This document shows, one piece after another, positions 54,048 to 62,436 of a DNA stretch of 64,000 nt; the stretch's first letter is position 1; each line of letters opens with the position of its first letter. The position numbers and the translations under genes are program-made. Source of the DNA: Bacteroidota bacterium (GTDB lineage Bacteria > Bacteroidota > Bacteroidia > Bacteroidales > Dysgonomonadaceae). The stretch spans positions 1 to 64,000 of the forward strand of contig JAEWQF010000014.1 in NCBI GenBank assembly GCA_023399295.1, given 5' to 3'. A model generated the notes under the pieces. That model ran no database searches. It was given only the letters and a program-made list of their open reading frames with translations, and was not told where the DNA came from.

Positions 54048-54090
54048 AAAAAAGTGCCGCCCGACACGTTGGAAGGGACGACGTGTCGGG
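54048..54090 (-). terminator. Leader hairpin with T-run upstream of the E1alpha gene (possible attenuator)
   Basis: On the minus strand the arms CCCGACACGT and ACGTGTCGGG (54090-54060, 11-base loop) are followed by CGGCAC and six T (54053-54048). This is terminator-like and lies between the probable -7 element (54109-54116) and the E1alpha start (53920). It could be an attenuator in the operon leader. Confidence 0.5.
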
Positions 54091-54108
54091 TCAAAAAAAA
54101 CAATGGCA

Positions 54109-54116
54109 CAAAGGTA
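54109..54116 (-). promoter_or_regulatory. -7 element of the dehydrogenase operon
   Basis: Minus-strand TACCTTTG fits TAnnTTTG. No TTTG box is present 20 bases upstream; that position falls inside the dyad at 54126-54145. Confidence 0.5.
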
Positions 54117-54125
54117 AAAAAATAT

Positions 54126-54145
54126 TTGCGATATTTTTGTCGGGA
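54126..54145 (+). promoter_or_regulatory. Putative Rrf2 operator at the rrf2 promoter
   Basis: TTGCGA, 8 bases, TCGGGA: an imperfect dyad sharing 15 of 20 positions with the one at 54637-54656. It contains the -33 box (TTTG, 54136-54139) of the rrf2 promoter, so a bound regulator would block RNA polymerase. Confidence 0.5.
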
Positions 54146-54168
54146 ATTGAAAAGATTTCCTATCTTTG
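54136..54168 (+). promoter_or_regulatory. Promoter of the Rrf2 regulator
   Basis: TTTG (54136-54139), a 21-base spacer and TATCTTTG (54161-54168). A near-perfect Bacteroidota promoter, 20 bases upstream of the rrf2 start codon. Confidence 0.8.
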
Positions 54169-54187
54169 AAGCGTCAAAAGCTAAAAG

Positions 54188-54622
54188 ATGTTTTCAAAAG
54201 CATGTGAACATGGTATCCGGGCGATGCTCTACATTGCCTCCCAATCGCTGAGGGAGAGGCGGGTAAAGATTGGTGACATCGTACATCAAACCGGTTCGCC
54301 CGAAGCTTTTACCGGTAAGATCCTGGGGCTGCTCTCCCGACACGGACTTGTCGATTCCTACACGGGACCGTCCGGTGGCTTCGAGATCAAAAAGGAGAGG
54401 ATCGGGCAGATATCCATCGAACAGATCGTGCGCGCCATCGACGGCAATGAATTTTTTGAGGGATGTGCCCTGGGACTCTCTCACTGTGACGAAAAGAACC
54501 CATGTCCCATGCACCATTCGGTAGTGAAAATACGCAATAACATGTTCAATGTATTGGCACATACCAGCGTCTACGACCTGGTGAGCAACCAGCAGCAGAT
54601 CGAACTGATTTTGAAGCGTTAA
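54188..54622 (+). CDS. Rrf2-family transcriptional regulator, probable nitric-oxide sensor (NsrR/IscR-like)
   Basis: A 144-residue regulator. An N-terminal winged helix (about 1-70; KACEHGIRAMLYIASQS, AFTGKILGLLSRHGLV, GPSGGFEI) is followed by a region with three cysteines, CALGLSHC...CPMH (Cys93, Cys100, Cys106). These could hold an Fe-S cluster, as in IscR and NsrR. The next genes encode nitric oxide reductase and an Fe-S repair protein, so NO is the likely signal. A dyad of the same form lies at its own promoter and upstream of the next gene. The regulator is divergent from the dehydrogenase operon. Confidence 0.88.
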   Translation: MFSKACEHGIRAMLYIASQSLRERRVKIGDIVHQTGSPEAFTGKILGLLSRHGLVDSYTGPSGGFEIKKERIGQISIEQIVRAIDGNEFFEGCALGLSHCDEKNPCPMHHSVVKIRNNMFNVLAHTSVYDLVSNQQQIELILKR

Positions 54623-54636
54623 ATTTTTGGCCCTAT

Positions 54637-54656
54637 TTACGAGTTTTTTGTCGTAA
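54637..54656 (+). promoter_or_regulatory. Putative Rrf2 operator upstream of the NO reductase unit
   Basis: TTACGA, 8 bases, TCGTAA: perfect 6-bp arms, 50 bases upstream of the small membrane-protein gene. The spacer (GTTTTTTG) and arms match the dyad at the rrf2 promoter at 15 of 20 positions. Confidence 0.55.
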
Positions 54657-54705
54657 TTAAAACCCTATTGTTCATTGATACTTATTTCATCAAACGAAGA
54701 AAAAT

Positions 54706-55161
54706 ATGACCCACCAACCAATCCATCAAGTCTTCACCCGGGCAGCACTACCAGTCACCTTTCTCTGGATCGGATTTGTCTCGGCCATCAGTTTCATGGA
54801 GGCCTGGCTGAAGTTCAGGGCCCCCGGCATCACCCTGCCCCTCGGACTCGGCATCGGCAGTCTGGTCTTCAAGGCACTGAACCTGATGGAGTGGCTCTTC
54901 GCGCTGCTCATCGCAGTGAGGTTTGTACTGAACCGAAGAGGAGAGCGGAGAAGCAGTGTGATCCAATATGGAATCATCCTGACACTCCTCCTGGTCCAGA
55001 CACTCTGGCTGCTACCGGCACTCGATGCACGCATCCCCCTCTACCAACAAGGGCTGGAGGTACCCTCCTCCCCACTGCACCTCTATTATGTAGTCGTGGA
55101 GGTAAGCAAGGTGGTGCTTCTGTTTCTGCTTGGAATCCGATTTTTAAAAGAGGCAAGATAA
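54706..55161 (+). CDS. Four-helix membrane protein of the NO-reductase unit, unknown function
   Basis: The 151-residue product has four predicted transmembrane segments (about 14-34, 44-68, 86-104 and 124-146), few charged residues inside them, and no recognised domain. A Glu in SFMEAWLKF and one in NLMEWLF lie within or next to helices. It is placed between the Rrf2 regulator and the NO reductase gene (36 bases upstream of it), so it is probably co-regulated. It may help assemble, supply haem or quinol to, or insert the reductase; this is inference from position alone. Confidence 0.72.
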   Translation: MTHQPIHQVFTRAALPVTFLWIGFVSAISFMEAWLKFRAPGITLPLGLGIGSLVFKALNLMEWLFALLIAVRFVLNRRGERRSSVIQYGIILTLLLVQTLWLLPALDARIPLYQQGLEVPSSPLHLYYVVVEVSKVVLLFLLGIRFLKEAR

Positions 55162-55197
55162 ACCTGTCAATTATCCATTCACAAAAAAAAAATACCT

Positions 55198-57423
55198 ATG
55201 ACACAGAAAAAACTTTGGATTGCATTCGCACTGGTAGTCGGCATCTCTTTTGCCGTGCTGCTTTATTACGGCAACCAGATCTATCAGCAGGCCCCCCCCG
55301 TACCGGAGCGGGTCACCAACGAAAAAGGGGAACTGCTCTTCACCGGTGAGGAGATCAAGGATGGCCAGAACATCTGGCAGAGCGTCGGTGGGCAAGAAGT
55401 GGGCAGCGTCTGGGGACATGGCGCCTACGTGGCACCCGACTGGACGGCCGATTACCTGCACCGCGAGGCACAGTATCTGCTCAACCGTTGGTCGCAGGAA
55501 GAGCAGGGTAAGGCGTTCGACCAACTCGACGAGGTGGAACAGGCAACCATGGAGCGGCGACTGCAGCAGTTCCTGCGCACAAACAGTTACGACGAGGCTA
55601 CCTCCACGCTGGTGATCCACAGCCAGCGGTATGATGCCTTCAGGGAGCTCTACACCCACTATGCGGGTCTCTTCATGAATGATCCGGCACTCGATGAGCT
55701 GCGCGCCGACTATGCCATTGCACGCAACAGCATCCGTTCGGAGGAGCGGATGGAGAAGATGGTGCAGTTCTTCTTCTGGGCCTCCTGGGCCTGTGTCACC
55801 GAGCGACCCGGCTCCGATGTCACCTACACCCACAACTGGCCACCCGACGAGCAGATCGGGAACGTGGCCACCAGCGACCTGGTGTTGTGGACCGGGTTCA
55901 GCATCATCATGCTGCTGCTGGGCATCGGCATCATGATTTTCCTGCAGGCACGCACCCGTGAGGAGGAGACCCTCAAGCCGGTTGCCGACCCCTTGATGAA
56001 CCAGACAATCACCCCCTCCATGTGGGCGGTGAAAAAATATTTCTGGGTGGTCAACCTGCTGATCCTGGCACAGGTGTTGCTGGGGGTGATCACCGCGCAC
56101 TACGGCGTGGAGGGCGACGGCTTCTACGGCATCGACATCGCCTCCTTCATTCCCTACTCCATCACCCGCACCTGGCACATCCAGATCGCCATCTTCTGGA
56201 TCGCCACCGCCTGGCTGGCCACCGGCCTCTACATTGCCCCCTCGCTGAGCGGGAGGGATCCGAAATACCAGAGGCTGGGTGTCAACATCCTCTTCGGGGC
56301 ATTGCTGATCGTGGTGGCCGGCTCCCTCATCGGGCAGTGGTTCGGTGTGATGCAGCGCCTTGACCTGGTCAACAACTTCTGGTTCGGACACCAGGGTTAT
56401 GAGTATGTGGACCTGGGACGCTTCTGGCAGATCCTGCTGCTGGTGGGCCTCTTCCTCTGGCTGGCACTGATGGTGCGCCCCATCCTGCCCATCATCCGCA
56501 ATGGCACCTCCGAGAAGGGGCTGCTCATCCTCTTCCTGATCTCCTGTGCCGCCATCGCACTCTTCTACGGTGCGGGACTGATGTGGGGACGCACCACCAA
56601 CCTGGCGGTGGCCGAGTACTGGCGCTGGTGGGTGGTACACCTCTGGGTGGAAGGGTTCTTCGAGGTGTTTGCCACAGTGGTGGCTGCCTTCCTCTTCACC
56701 CGCATGGGCCTGCTGGGCATCCGCTCCGCCACACACAACGTCCTGTTTGCCACCATCATCTTCCTCACCGGGGGTATCCTGGGCACCTTCCACCACCTCT
56801 ACTTCACCGGTACTCCTACCGGCGTGATGGCGCTGGGAGCAACGTTCAGCGCGCTGGAGGTGGTGCCGCTGGTGCTGATAGGCTTCGAAGCCTACCACAA
56901 CTACCGGCTGAGCAAGGCCACCGAGTGGCTCAATGACTACAAGTGGCCCATCTACTTCCTGCTCTCGGTCTCCTTCTGGAACTTCCTCGGTGCCGGTATC
57001 TTCGGGTTCATCATCAACCCGCCCATCGCCCTTTACTACATGCAGGGACTGAACACCACACCGGTGCATGGCCACGCCGCCCTCTTCGGGGTCTACGGCA
57101 TGCTGGGCATCGGACTGATCCTCTTCGTATTGCGCAGCATGTACCGCAAACAGCAGTGGAACAACAAGCTGATCAGCTTCACCTTCTGGTCGCTCAACAT
57201 CGGGTTGTTGCTGATGGTGGTGCTGAGCCTGCTACCGGTAGGTCTGATGCAGACGGTGGCCAGCGTGAAGGAAGGAATGTGGTATGCCCGTTCGGCCGAG
57301 TTCATGCAAGAGCCGCTTGTCAACACCTTCAAGTGGCTGCGCACCATCGGTGACACCATCTTCGCGGTGGGTACGGTGACCCTCTTCTGGTTTGTCTACC
57401 GGCTTACCATCCTGAAAAAATAG
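55198..57423 (+). CDS. norZ: Quinol-dependent nitric oxide reductase
   Basis: Reduces 2 NO to N2O with electrons from quinol, in the inner membrane. The 741-residue chain is the fused qNOR form. A first helix and a periplasmic cytochrome-c-like domain without haem (about 40-215; GQNIWQSVGGQEVGSVWGHG) precede the 12-helix NorB core. Metal ligands and essential residues appear in HLWVEGFFEVFATV (His and Glu), LGTFHHLYFTG (His-His) and VHGHAALFGVYG (His). Length is normal. Detoxification rather than denitrification is likely, since no nitrite reductase is visible. Confidence 0.95.
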   Translation: MTQKKLWIAFALVVGISFAVLLYYGNQIYQQAPPVPERVTNEKGELLFTGEEIKDGQNIWQSVGGQEVGSVWGHGAYVAPDWTADYLHREAQYLLNRWSQEEQGKAFDQLDEVEQATMERRLQQFLRTNSYDEATSTLVIHSQRYDAFRELYTHYAGLFMNDPALDELRADYAIARNSIRSEERMEKMVQFFFWASWACVTERPGSDVTYTHNWPPDEQIGNVATSDLVLWTGFSIIMLLLGIGIMIFLQARTREEETLKPVADPLMNQTITPSMWAVKKYFWVVNLLILAQVLLGVITAHYGVEGDGFYGIDIASFIPYSITRTWHIQIAIFWIATAWLATGLYIAPSLSGRDPKYQRLGVNILFGALLIVVAGSLIGQWFGVMQRLDLVNNFWFGHQGYEYVDLGRFWQILLLVGLFLWLALMVRPILPIIRNGTSEKGLLILFLISCAAIALFYGAGLMWGRTTNLAVAEYWRWWVVHLWVEGFFEVFATVVAAFLFTRMGLLGIRSATHNVLFATIIFLTGGILGTFHHLYFTGTPTGVMALGATFSALEVVPLVLIGFEAYHNYRLSKATEWLNDYKWPIYFLLSVSFWNFLGAGIFGFIINPPIALYYMQGLNTTPVHGHAALFGVYGMLGIGLILFVLRSMYRKQQWNNKLISFTFWSLNIGLLLMVVLSLLPVGLMQTVASVKEGMWYARSAEFMQEPLVNTFKWLRTIGDTIFAVGTVTLFWFVYRLTILKK

Positions 57424-57499
57424 TCATTCACCGGGAGGTGCATCTGCCCCGGGAGCTGGCAACGGTTCCGGGGTAGCCCTTCCCGCAAACAACAAGCAT

Positions 57500-58222
57500 A
57501 TGGAAATCAACAAAAACAGCAATATCGGACAGATCGTGGCGGAGAACTACAAGGCTGCCGCGGTGTTCAAGAGGTATGGCATCGACTTCTGCTGCAACGG
57601 CAACCGCACCATCGAACGGGCTGCCGGCAAGAAGGAGGGCGGACCGGATCAGCTGATCCGGGAACTGGAGGAGGCTTTGGCAGAGAAAAACAACGGCGGC
57701 ATCGACTTCAAGACGTTCCCGCTCGATCTGCTGGCCGACTACATTGAGAAGACACACCACCGCTACGTGGAGCAGAAGATTGGCGAGATCACCCCCTTCC
57801 TGCGCAAGATCGTGCAGGTGCATGGGATGAACCACCCCGAGCTGATGGAGATAGAACGTCTCTTCCTGGCATCGGCGGGCGACCTGTCGGCGCACATGAA
57901 GAGGGAGGAGCTGATGCTTTTCCCTTACATCCGCAGCCTGGTAACGACACAACTTGGGGGTGGCAGCAGACCGGAGCACCCGATCGGCACGGCTGCCGCC
58001 TACATCGCCGAGATGGAAAAGGATCATGACGCCGAAGGGGAACGGTTCCGCGCCATCAGTGCGCTGACCGGTCAGTACATCCCACCGGCGGATGCCTGCA
58101 CCACCTACCGTGTCACCTTCAGCATGCTGGAGGAGTTTGAGGAGGATCTGCACCGACACATCCACCTGGAGAACAACATCCTCTTTCCCAAGGCGGTGGC
58201 ACTGGAAGAACAGCTCTCTTGA
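57500..58222 (+). CDS. ric: RIC family iron-sulfur cluster repair di-iron protein
   Basis: A 240-residue ScdA/YtfE-type protein that helps restore Fe-S clusters damaged by NO or oxidants. The N-terminal ScdA domain has the signature AVFKRYGIDFCCNGNRT (about 22-38). The hemerythrin-like part (about 75-235) has iron ligands in IEKTHHRYVEQK, VHGMNHPEL, HMKREELMLFPYI, EKDHDAEGERF and LHRHIHLENNILFP. It follows norZ by 76 bases, completing an NO-response unit. Confidence 0.95.
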   Translation: MEINKNSNIGQIVAENYKAAAVFKRYGIDFCCNGNRTIERAAGKKEGGPDQLIRELEEALAEKNNGGIDFKTFPLDLLADYIEKTHHRYVEQKIGEITPFLRKIVQVHGMNHPELMEIERLFLASAGDLSAHMKREELMLFPYIRSLVTTQLGGGSRPEHPIGTAAAYIAEMEKDHDAEGERFRAISALTGQYIPPADACTTYRVTFSMLEEFEEDLHRHIHLENNILFPKAVALEEQLS

Positions 58223-58231
58223 GCAACCCGA

Positions 58232-59923
58232 TCAGTCACAGGGGATCCGACCCCCACCCTCTATTCTGAACAATCGTTCCGACGAGGGGTGGTTTCTGAT
58301 CCATGGTGGCGCAGTGGTCATCTTACGCCGGTCAACGGTTGCAGGATGGCCACTGCTGCTTCTGAAAGCATTGCGGTTGACTTCATCATAGGTGATGAAC
58401 CCATCGATCGAATATTCCTCACCCGCCAGCTGTTTGATGCGTTTGAAGATTGCCAGACGGCTGGGTGCATTGAACCCGTCACCCTCCCAGTGGTAACGCA
58501 TGATGCTGTTTGGTCTGGAGCGGTAGACTCCCTCGGGATAATAATAAGCGCCCTGGTAGATGCCAATCCCCTCCCTTGCATACCGTTCGTCTGTCAGGAA
58601 GTGGTTCCAGACGATCTGCTGCGGATTGCTGGTGGTATCCACATTGCTGAACCAGCCTCTTTTCTGCCATTGCGTCAGACTGCTCAGCTCCTCCTGGGGG
58701 ATGGTTCCGCTGTTACCCTGTTCCACATATTCGTCGGCCAGTTTGCCAAAGCCGTGTCCCCCCACCTCATGAGCCACGATTCCCGCTTCGTTGCCGGCCT
58801 GAAAACAGAGTGCCAATGCGAATCCGTCACTGTACATCGCACAGAAGGAACGGAAGGTCTCGGTGACATTGTTCATGATGACCATCACGGTCACATCAGC
58901 CAGTGAGACCTTTCCATCCACCCCTTTCAATTCATCCATCTGACGCAGGTAAGCCTCTGAGCCGCCAAGTGTCACATTGTCGTTGATGGAGCTGCCATCG
59001 AAAGTGGTGCCGAAGGCCGATGGTTGATTCTCCACACGGTCAATAAACTCATTTATGGAGACTGCGGTCACGGCATAAAAATCGAAATAGTCGCGATGTG
59101 AACGATAGGGTTCAAGCTCAAAAAATTCCTCCATGGCCCGCCTCATCGTGTGCATATAGGTGCCGTCGGCAATCATCCTGTCGGAATAACCATCACCCAT
59201 CACCACCACTTTGATTCCTTTCCCTTTGGTGTGTCTGTTCAGCAGATGAACCCTTCCATCTTCCGAGAAATCCGTCGATACATAGATGGATGTCCCCCTC
59301 TCTGATTGAACGATGGTGATCGTATCGTTGAGCTCTTCGTTGCTCTTGTCAAAGAAAAGAATCCTGGACTCACGCGGCGCATCACCCCCGTTGGGTGCCA
59401 CCTCGTAGTAGAGCGTGTGTGTGGACAAGGCGCGGGTGGTCGATTCACGCACCCATTCGGAACCCGAGAGGAAACGTGTCCCAAAATCGACCGAACTGTT
59501 GATCTCCACTTCCACAGTCCCTCCCCACACGGGCAAAGCATAATAGCTGTTCGTCAGGGTAATGTGCCGCACAAATTCCTGAAAGAGCGTAACGGTGTCG
59601 GCCAGCATCCCGCTCCTGAACACGATCTGACCCACACGTGACACGCCGGTTTCATTTGCTTCAACACGAAACGACCGACTGGATGATTGCACTGCCCGTG
59701 TGTTTGTCACACTGATCCAATCATTCAGCAACTGCACCTCATAGTCGTTGTTGGCTTTCACCTCCACCACAACCTCACCACCCTCTGCGGCAATCTCCAC
59801 CCTGTCGGCCACAAGCAGTACGGGCTTCTCTTCGGGGGGCTCATCGTTGGCACAACCGGCAACCAGAAAAAGCCAGAGGCCCATTGTGAACCACAGCATC
59901 CACCGGTGTCGGCAGAGCGACAT
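58232..59923 (-). CDS. Lipoprotein metallopeptidase, M64 (IgA peptidase) family with BACON-like domains
   Basis: A surface or periplasmic zinc peptidase of about 563 residues. From MSLCRHRWMLWF the signal peptide ends in a lipobox (FLVAGC). Two BACON-like beta domains follow (about 30-190; EGGEVVVEVKANNDYEV and WGGTVEVEINSSVDFG, each with a W of the WxxV type). The M64 catalytic domain contains VVMGDGYSDRMIADGTYM and the zinc motif AHEVGGHGFGKLADEY (His-Glu-x-x-x-His near 384). Longer starts at 59983 and 60004 exist but would bury the signal peptide. It converges on the RIC gene with a 9-base gap. Substrate unknown; members degrade host or dietary protein. Confidence 0.88.
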   Translation of the reverse strand: MSLCRHRWMLWFTMGLWLFLVAGCANDEPPEEKPVLLVADRVEIAAEGGEVVVEVKANNDYEVQLLNDWISVTNTRAVQSSSRSFRVEANETGVSRVGQIVFRSGMLADTVTLFQEFVRHITLTNSYYALPVWGGTVEVEINSSVDFGTRFLSGSEWVRESTTRALSTHTLYYEVAPNGGDAPRESRILFFDKSNEELNDTITIVQSERGTSIYVSTDFSEDGRVHLLNRHTKGKGIKVVVMGDGYSDRMIADGTYMHTMRRAMEEFFELEPYRSHRDYFDFYAVTAVSINEFIDRVENQPSAFGTTFDGSSINDNVTLGGSEAYLRQMDELKGVDGKVSLADVTVMVIMNNVTETFRSFCAMYSDGFALALCFQAGNEAGIVAHEVGGHGFGKLADEYVEQGNSGTIPQEELSSLTQWQKRGWFSNVDTTSNPQQIVWNHFLTDERYAREGIGIYQGAYYYPEGVYRSRPNSIMRYHWEGDGFNAPSRLAIFKRIKQLAGEEYSIDGFITYDEVNRNAFRSSSGHPATVDRRKMTTAPPWIRNHPSSERLFRIEGGGRIPCD

Positions 59924-60156
59924 CAGAAAAGAGAGGGAGTCCAGGATAGGATGGCCGCTTTTCACAAATAACTTTTCACTCATCGGGTAGGGTTGTGGAA
60001 TCATGGTGCAAAGTAACGATTATTCGGAGATTTTCATTCAATCAATATTCTATTTTTTGATCGCAATCATTGTTTTTACAGACAGTTCAAAGGATTACCG
60101 GGCTGATCTGGAATCGAAAACAGGGCAGAAAAAGGATGAGATTCCATTCACTTTTG

Positions 60157-60164
60157 TACCTTTG
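60157..60164 (+). promoter_or_regulatory. -7 element upstream of thiN
   Basis: TACCTTTG fits TAnnTTTG, 20 bases before the thiN ATG. No -33 box at the usual distance. Confidence 0.45.
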
Positions 60165-60184
60165 ACCTTTAATTGCATCGATCC

Positions 60185-60823
60185 ATGACTGTTTCCCATA
60201 CGACTTGCGCCTTGATCATCGCCAACGGACGTTATCCTGAACACCCGTTGCCGCTCTCTTTTATCAGGCATGCTTCCTTTATCGTCTGCACCGACGGTGC
60301 CGCCAACGACTTTATCCTACGGGGGGGAGTACCCGACGCCATTGTGGGCGACTGTGATTCGATCTCCCGGGAGAACAGGGAGCGTTTTGCCGCAATCATC
60401 CACCCCAGCAGCGACCAGGAGACCAACGACCTCACCAAAGCGGTGCATTTTTGTGTGGCAGCGGGGAGAAGGGAGATCGTGATCGTGGGGGGTACCGGCA
60501 AGCGGGAAGACCATACCCTGGGCAATATCTCACTCCTGGCAGAATACCAGCAGCTCGCAGCGGTGAAAATGATCACCAACTGGGGCCTGTTCACACCCAT
60601 CGCCGGCAGCACCACTTTTCAAAGTTTCAAGGGAGAAAAGGTGTCGATCTTCGCCATCGATGCCACACCGGTCACCACCCAGGGGCTGAAGTACCCGCTT
60701 ACACGGAAGGTGTTGACCAACTGGTGGCAAGGCACCCTCAACGAATCACTCGGCGACAGCTTCAGGATTGAAACGGAGGGAAGGGTCATTCTCTTTCAGG
60801 CATTCAAGCAGGTGGAACCCTGA
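60185..60823 (+). CDS. thiN: Thiamine pyrophosphokinase
   Basis: Converts thiamine to thiamine pyrophosphate with ATP. The 212-residue protein shows VPDAIVGDCDSISRENRE, DQETNDLTKAVHF and GGTGKREDHTLGN, the core motifs of the family, then a C-terminal thiamine-binding beta domain ending LTNWWQGTLNESLGDSF. It can use thiamine brought in by the receptor and PnuT encoded at 44719-47732. The four extra N-terminal residues of the longer frame are unlikely. Confidence 0.94.
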   Translation: MTVSHTTCALIIANGRYPEHPLPLSFIRHASFIVCTDGAANDFILRGGVPDAIVGDCDSISRENRERFAAIIHPSSDQETNDLTKAVHFCVAAGRREIVIVGGTGKREDHTLGNISLLAEYQQLAAVKMITNWGLFTPIAGSTTFQSFKGEKVSIFAIDATPVTTQGLKYPLTRKVLTNWWQGTLNESLGDSFRIETEGRVILFQAFKQVEP

Positions 60824-60886
60824 TGATCAACGAAACAGGTGATGTAGCATCTGCACAAACAGTGGGTGATTGGCCCGCGAAGCTGT

Positions 60887-61609
60887 TCAACCCAGCTCCC
60901 GCAACACCTCGAGTGATTTGAGCGGTGGAAAATCGAAGGTGTGCAGCCGAAAATAATCGAGCATGTAGTCGACTACCATGTTTCTTTGCACACGCGACAG
61001 ACGGAAGAGATGCATGTTGCCGTAATGCATCTGTTGCAACAGCAGCAGGTAAGCACTCTGTTCCCTGTTGAGGTAGTGGCCGTGCAAGGGCACATGGCGT
61101 GTGAACACACCGTTCATCAGATCAAAATAACCCTGACAGCCGCTATCCTCCATGTTGGGGCGGATGCCCATATAACGGGTCAGTCCCAACATGAACGCGA
61201 TGTGGAAGTTGGCAACCCCCTTTACAGACGCTTCCAGTGTCTCAACCGAATTCTTCAGGTAGTCGAAGAGCGTCTCGTTGTGGTCCGACTCATGCAGCAA
61301 TCGGGTGAGCAGCTCCGACAGGAAGAAGGTGAGTGAGATCTTTGCCACCTGGCTGTTGATCTCATAGAGGGGTGACTGTCGGGTGGCATCCCGGATGCGC
61401 TGCAGGTCACGCAAAGGCATATGCTCCACCTCCAGCCACAACAGTGTCAGTGGCGCGAAGAGTGCGTGTTGCAACTTCGCCTTCCTGCTCCTGGTTCGCG
61501 GCAACAGGTAAGAGACCTTCCCGAAATCACGCGTGAAAAGTTGCGTGATGTAGTAGCTGTCGCTGTATGGGATGGTTGAAAGCACAATGCCCTCTGTTTT
61601 GTGAAGCAT
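60887..61609 (-). CDS. recO: DNA repair protein RecO
   Basis: Loads RecA at gaps together with RecR. The 240-residue protein has an N-terminal OB-fold (about 1-78; GIVLSTIPYSDSYYITQLF, GKVSYLLPR) and a helical C-terminal domain in which the usual zinc-binding cysteines are largely absent, as is common in Bacteroidota. It converges on thiN. Confidence 0.92.
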   Translation of the reverse strand: MLHKTEGIVLSTIPYSDSYYITQLFTRDFGKVSYLLPRTRSRKAKLQHALFAPLTLLWLEVEHMPLRDLQRIRDATRQSPLYEINSQVAKISLTFFLSELLTRLLHESDHNETLFDYLKNSVETLEASVKGVANFHIAFMLGLTRYMGIRPNMEDSGCQGYFDLMNGVFTRHVPLHGHYLNREQSAYLLLLQQMHYGNMHLFRLSRVQRNMVVDYMLDYFRLHTFDFPPLKSLEVLRELG

Positions 61610-61805
61610 GTTTCTATTTTAAGATTCAATGTGCGGAGATTGACGTTTGACGACCCTGATTTGAAGGCACCTACACAGCACTTCCCGTTTCACAGCGCAT
61701 CCACAGAACCGTATTCCCGCCATGCACTGTTTTCCGGGGTCTTCACTTTGGTTCTGACGATCGCTGTCTGACTTACAAAAATAACCAATCCCGTTCATCT
61801 ACACC

Positions 61806-61837
61806 AAAAAAAACGCCCCGGAATCAACCGGAGCGCT
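61806..61837 (-). terminator. Terminator of rplS
   Basis: On the minus strand CGCTCCGG / CCGGGGCG (one mismatch) with a 6-base loop is followed by a run of eight T. Confidence 0.75.
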
Positions 61838-61862
61838 TGGATATTTCTCAACCAGTGGATGA

Positions 61863-62213
61863 TCAATACATTTTTTTCTTGATGCGGGCAGCCTTACCAC
61901 GCAGTTTGCGCAGGTAGTAGAGTTTGGTTCTGCGCACCTTACCCTGGCTGTTGAGTGTGATCTCTTCGATAAAGGGTGAGTTCATCGGGAAGATACGTTC
62001 CACACCAATGTTATCCGACATCTTGCGCACGGTGAAACGTTTGCTGTCACCATGACCGGAGATCTTGATCACCACACCGCGATAGAGCTGGATACGCTCT
62101 TTGTTGCCCTCGGCAATGCGATAGGCCACCGTGACGGTGTCACCGCTCCTGAAATTGGGGAATTCCTTCTTTTCTCTCGCAAAAGAGGCTTCCGCTACTT
62201 TAAGTAAGTCCAT
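61863..62213 (-). CDS. rplS: 50S ribosomal protein L19
   Basis: A structural protein at the 30S-50S interface. The 116-residue product has the family segments FRSGDTVTVAYRI, IQLYRGVVIKISG, GVERIFPMNSPFIEEI and the basic C-terminus LRKLRGKAARIKKKMY. It is a single-gene unit with its own terminator and a -7 element at 62300-62307. Confidence 0.97.
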   Translation of the reverse strand: MDLLKVAEASFAREKKEFPNFRSGDTVTVAYRIAEGNKERIQLYRGVVIKISGHGDSKRFTVRKMSDNIGVERIFPMNSPFIEEITLNSQGKVRRTKLYYLRKLRGKAARIKKKMY

Positions 62214-62299
62214 CCTGTAATAAGCTTTATGTTAATAATTAACCTGTGTAAACGCAATGTAACGGCATGTTGACCGACAGAGATTGCGCAAAGCGGATG

Positions 62300-62307
62300 C
62301 AAAGGTA
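62300..62307 (-). promoter_or_regulatory. -7 element of rplS
   Basis: Minus-strand TACCTTTG, 87 bases upstream of the L19 start. No clear -33 box. Confidence 0.45.
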
Positions 62308-62366
62308 ACAAATCCAATTGAAATCACCACATAAAATCAGCAATTAATCTATTTTATTGTGCAGTA

Positions 62367-62398
62367 CTTGACGCACTGGCGAAAAAAGCCTATTTTTG
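62367..62398 (+). promoter_or_regulatory. Promoter of the 5'-nucleotidase pair
   Basis: CTTG (62367-62370), a 20-base spacer and TATTTTTG (62391-62398). Transcription would begin about 30 bases before the ATG at 62437. Confidence 0.6.
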
Positions 62399-62436
62399 GG
62401 CTGCGTAACTTTTGTTTCGGCAGATCCAACCAAACT

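Noticed and set aside
55171..57075. 634-residue open frame on the minus strand
   Set aside because: It lies entirely antisense to the NO reductase gene, is rich in His, Gln and Gly without any domain, and arises from the codon bias of the real gene.
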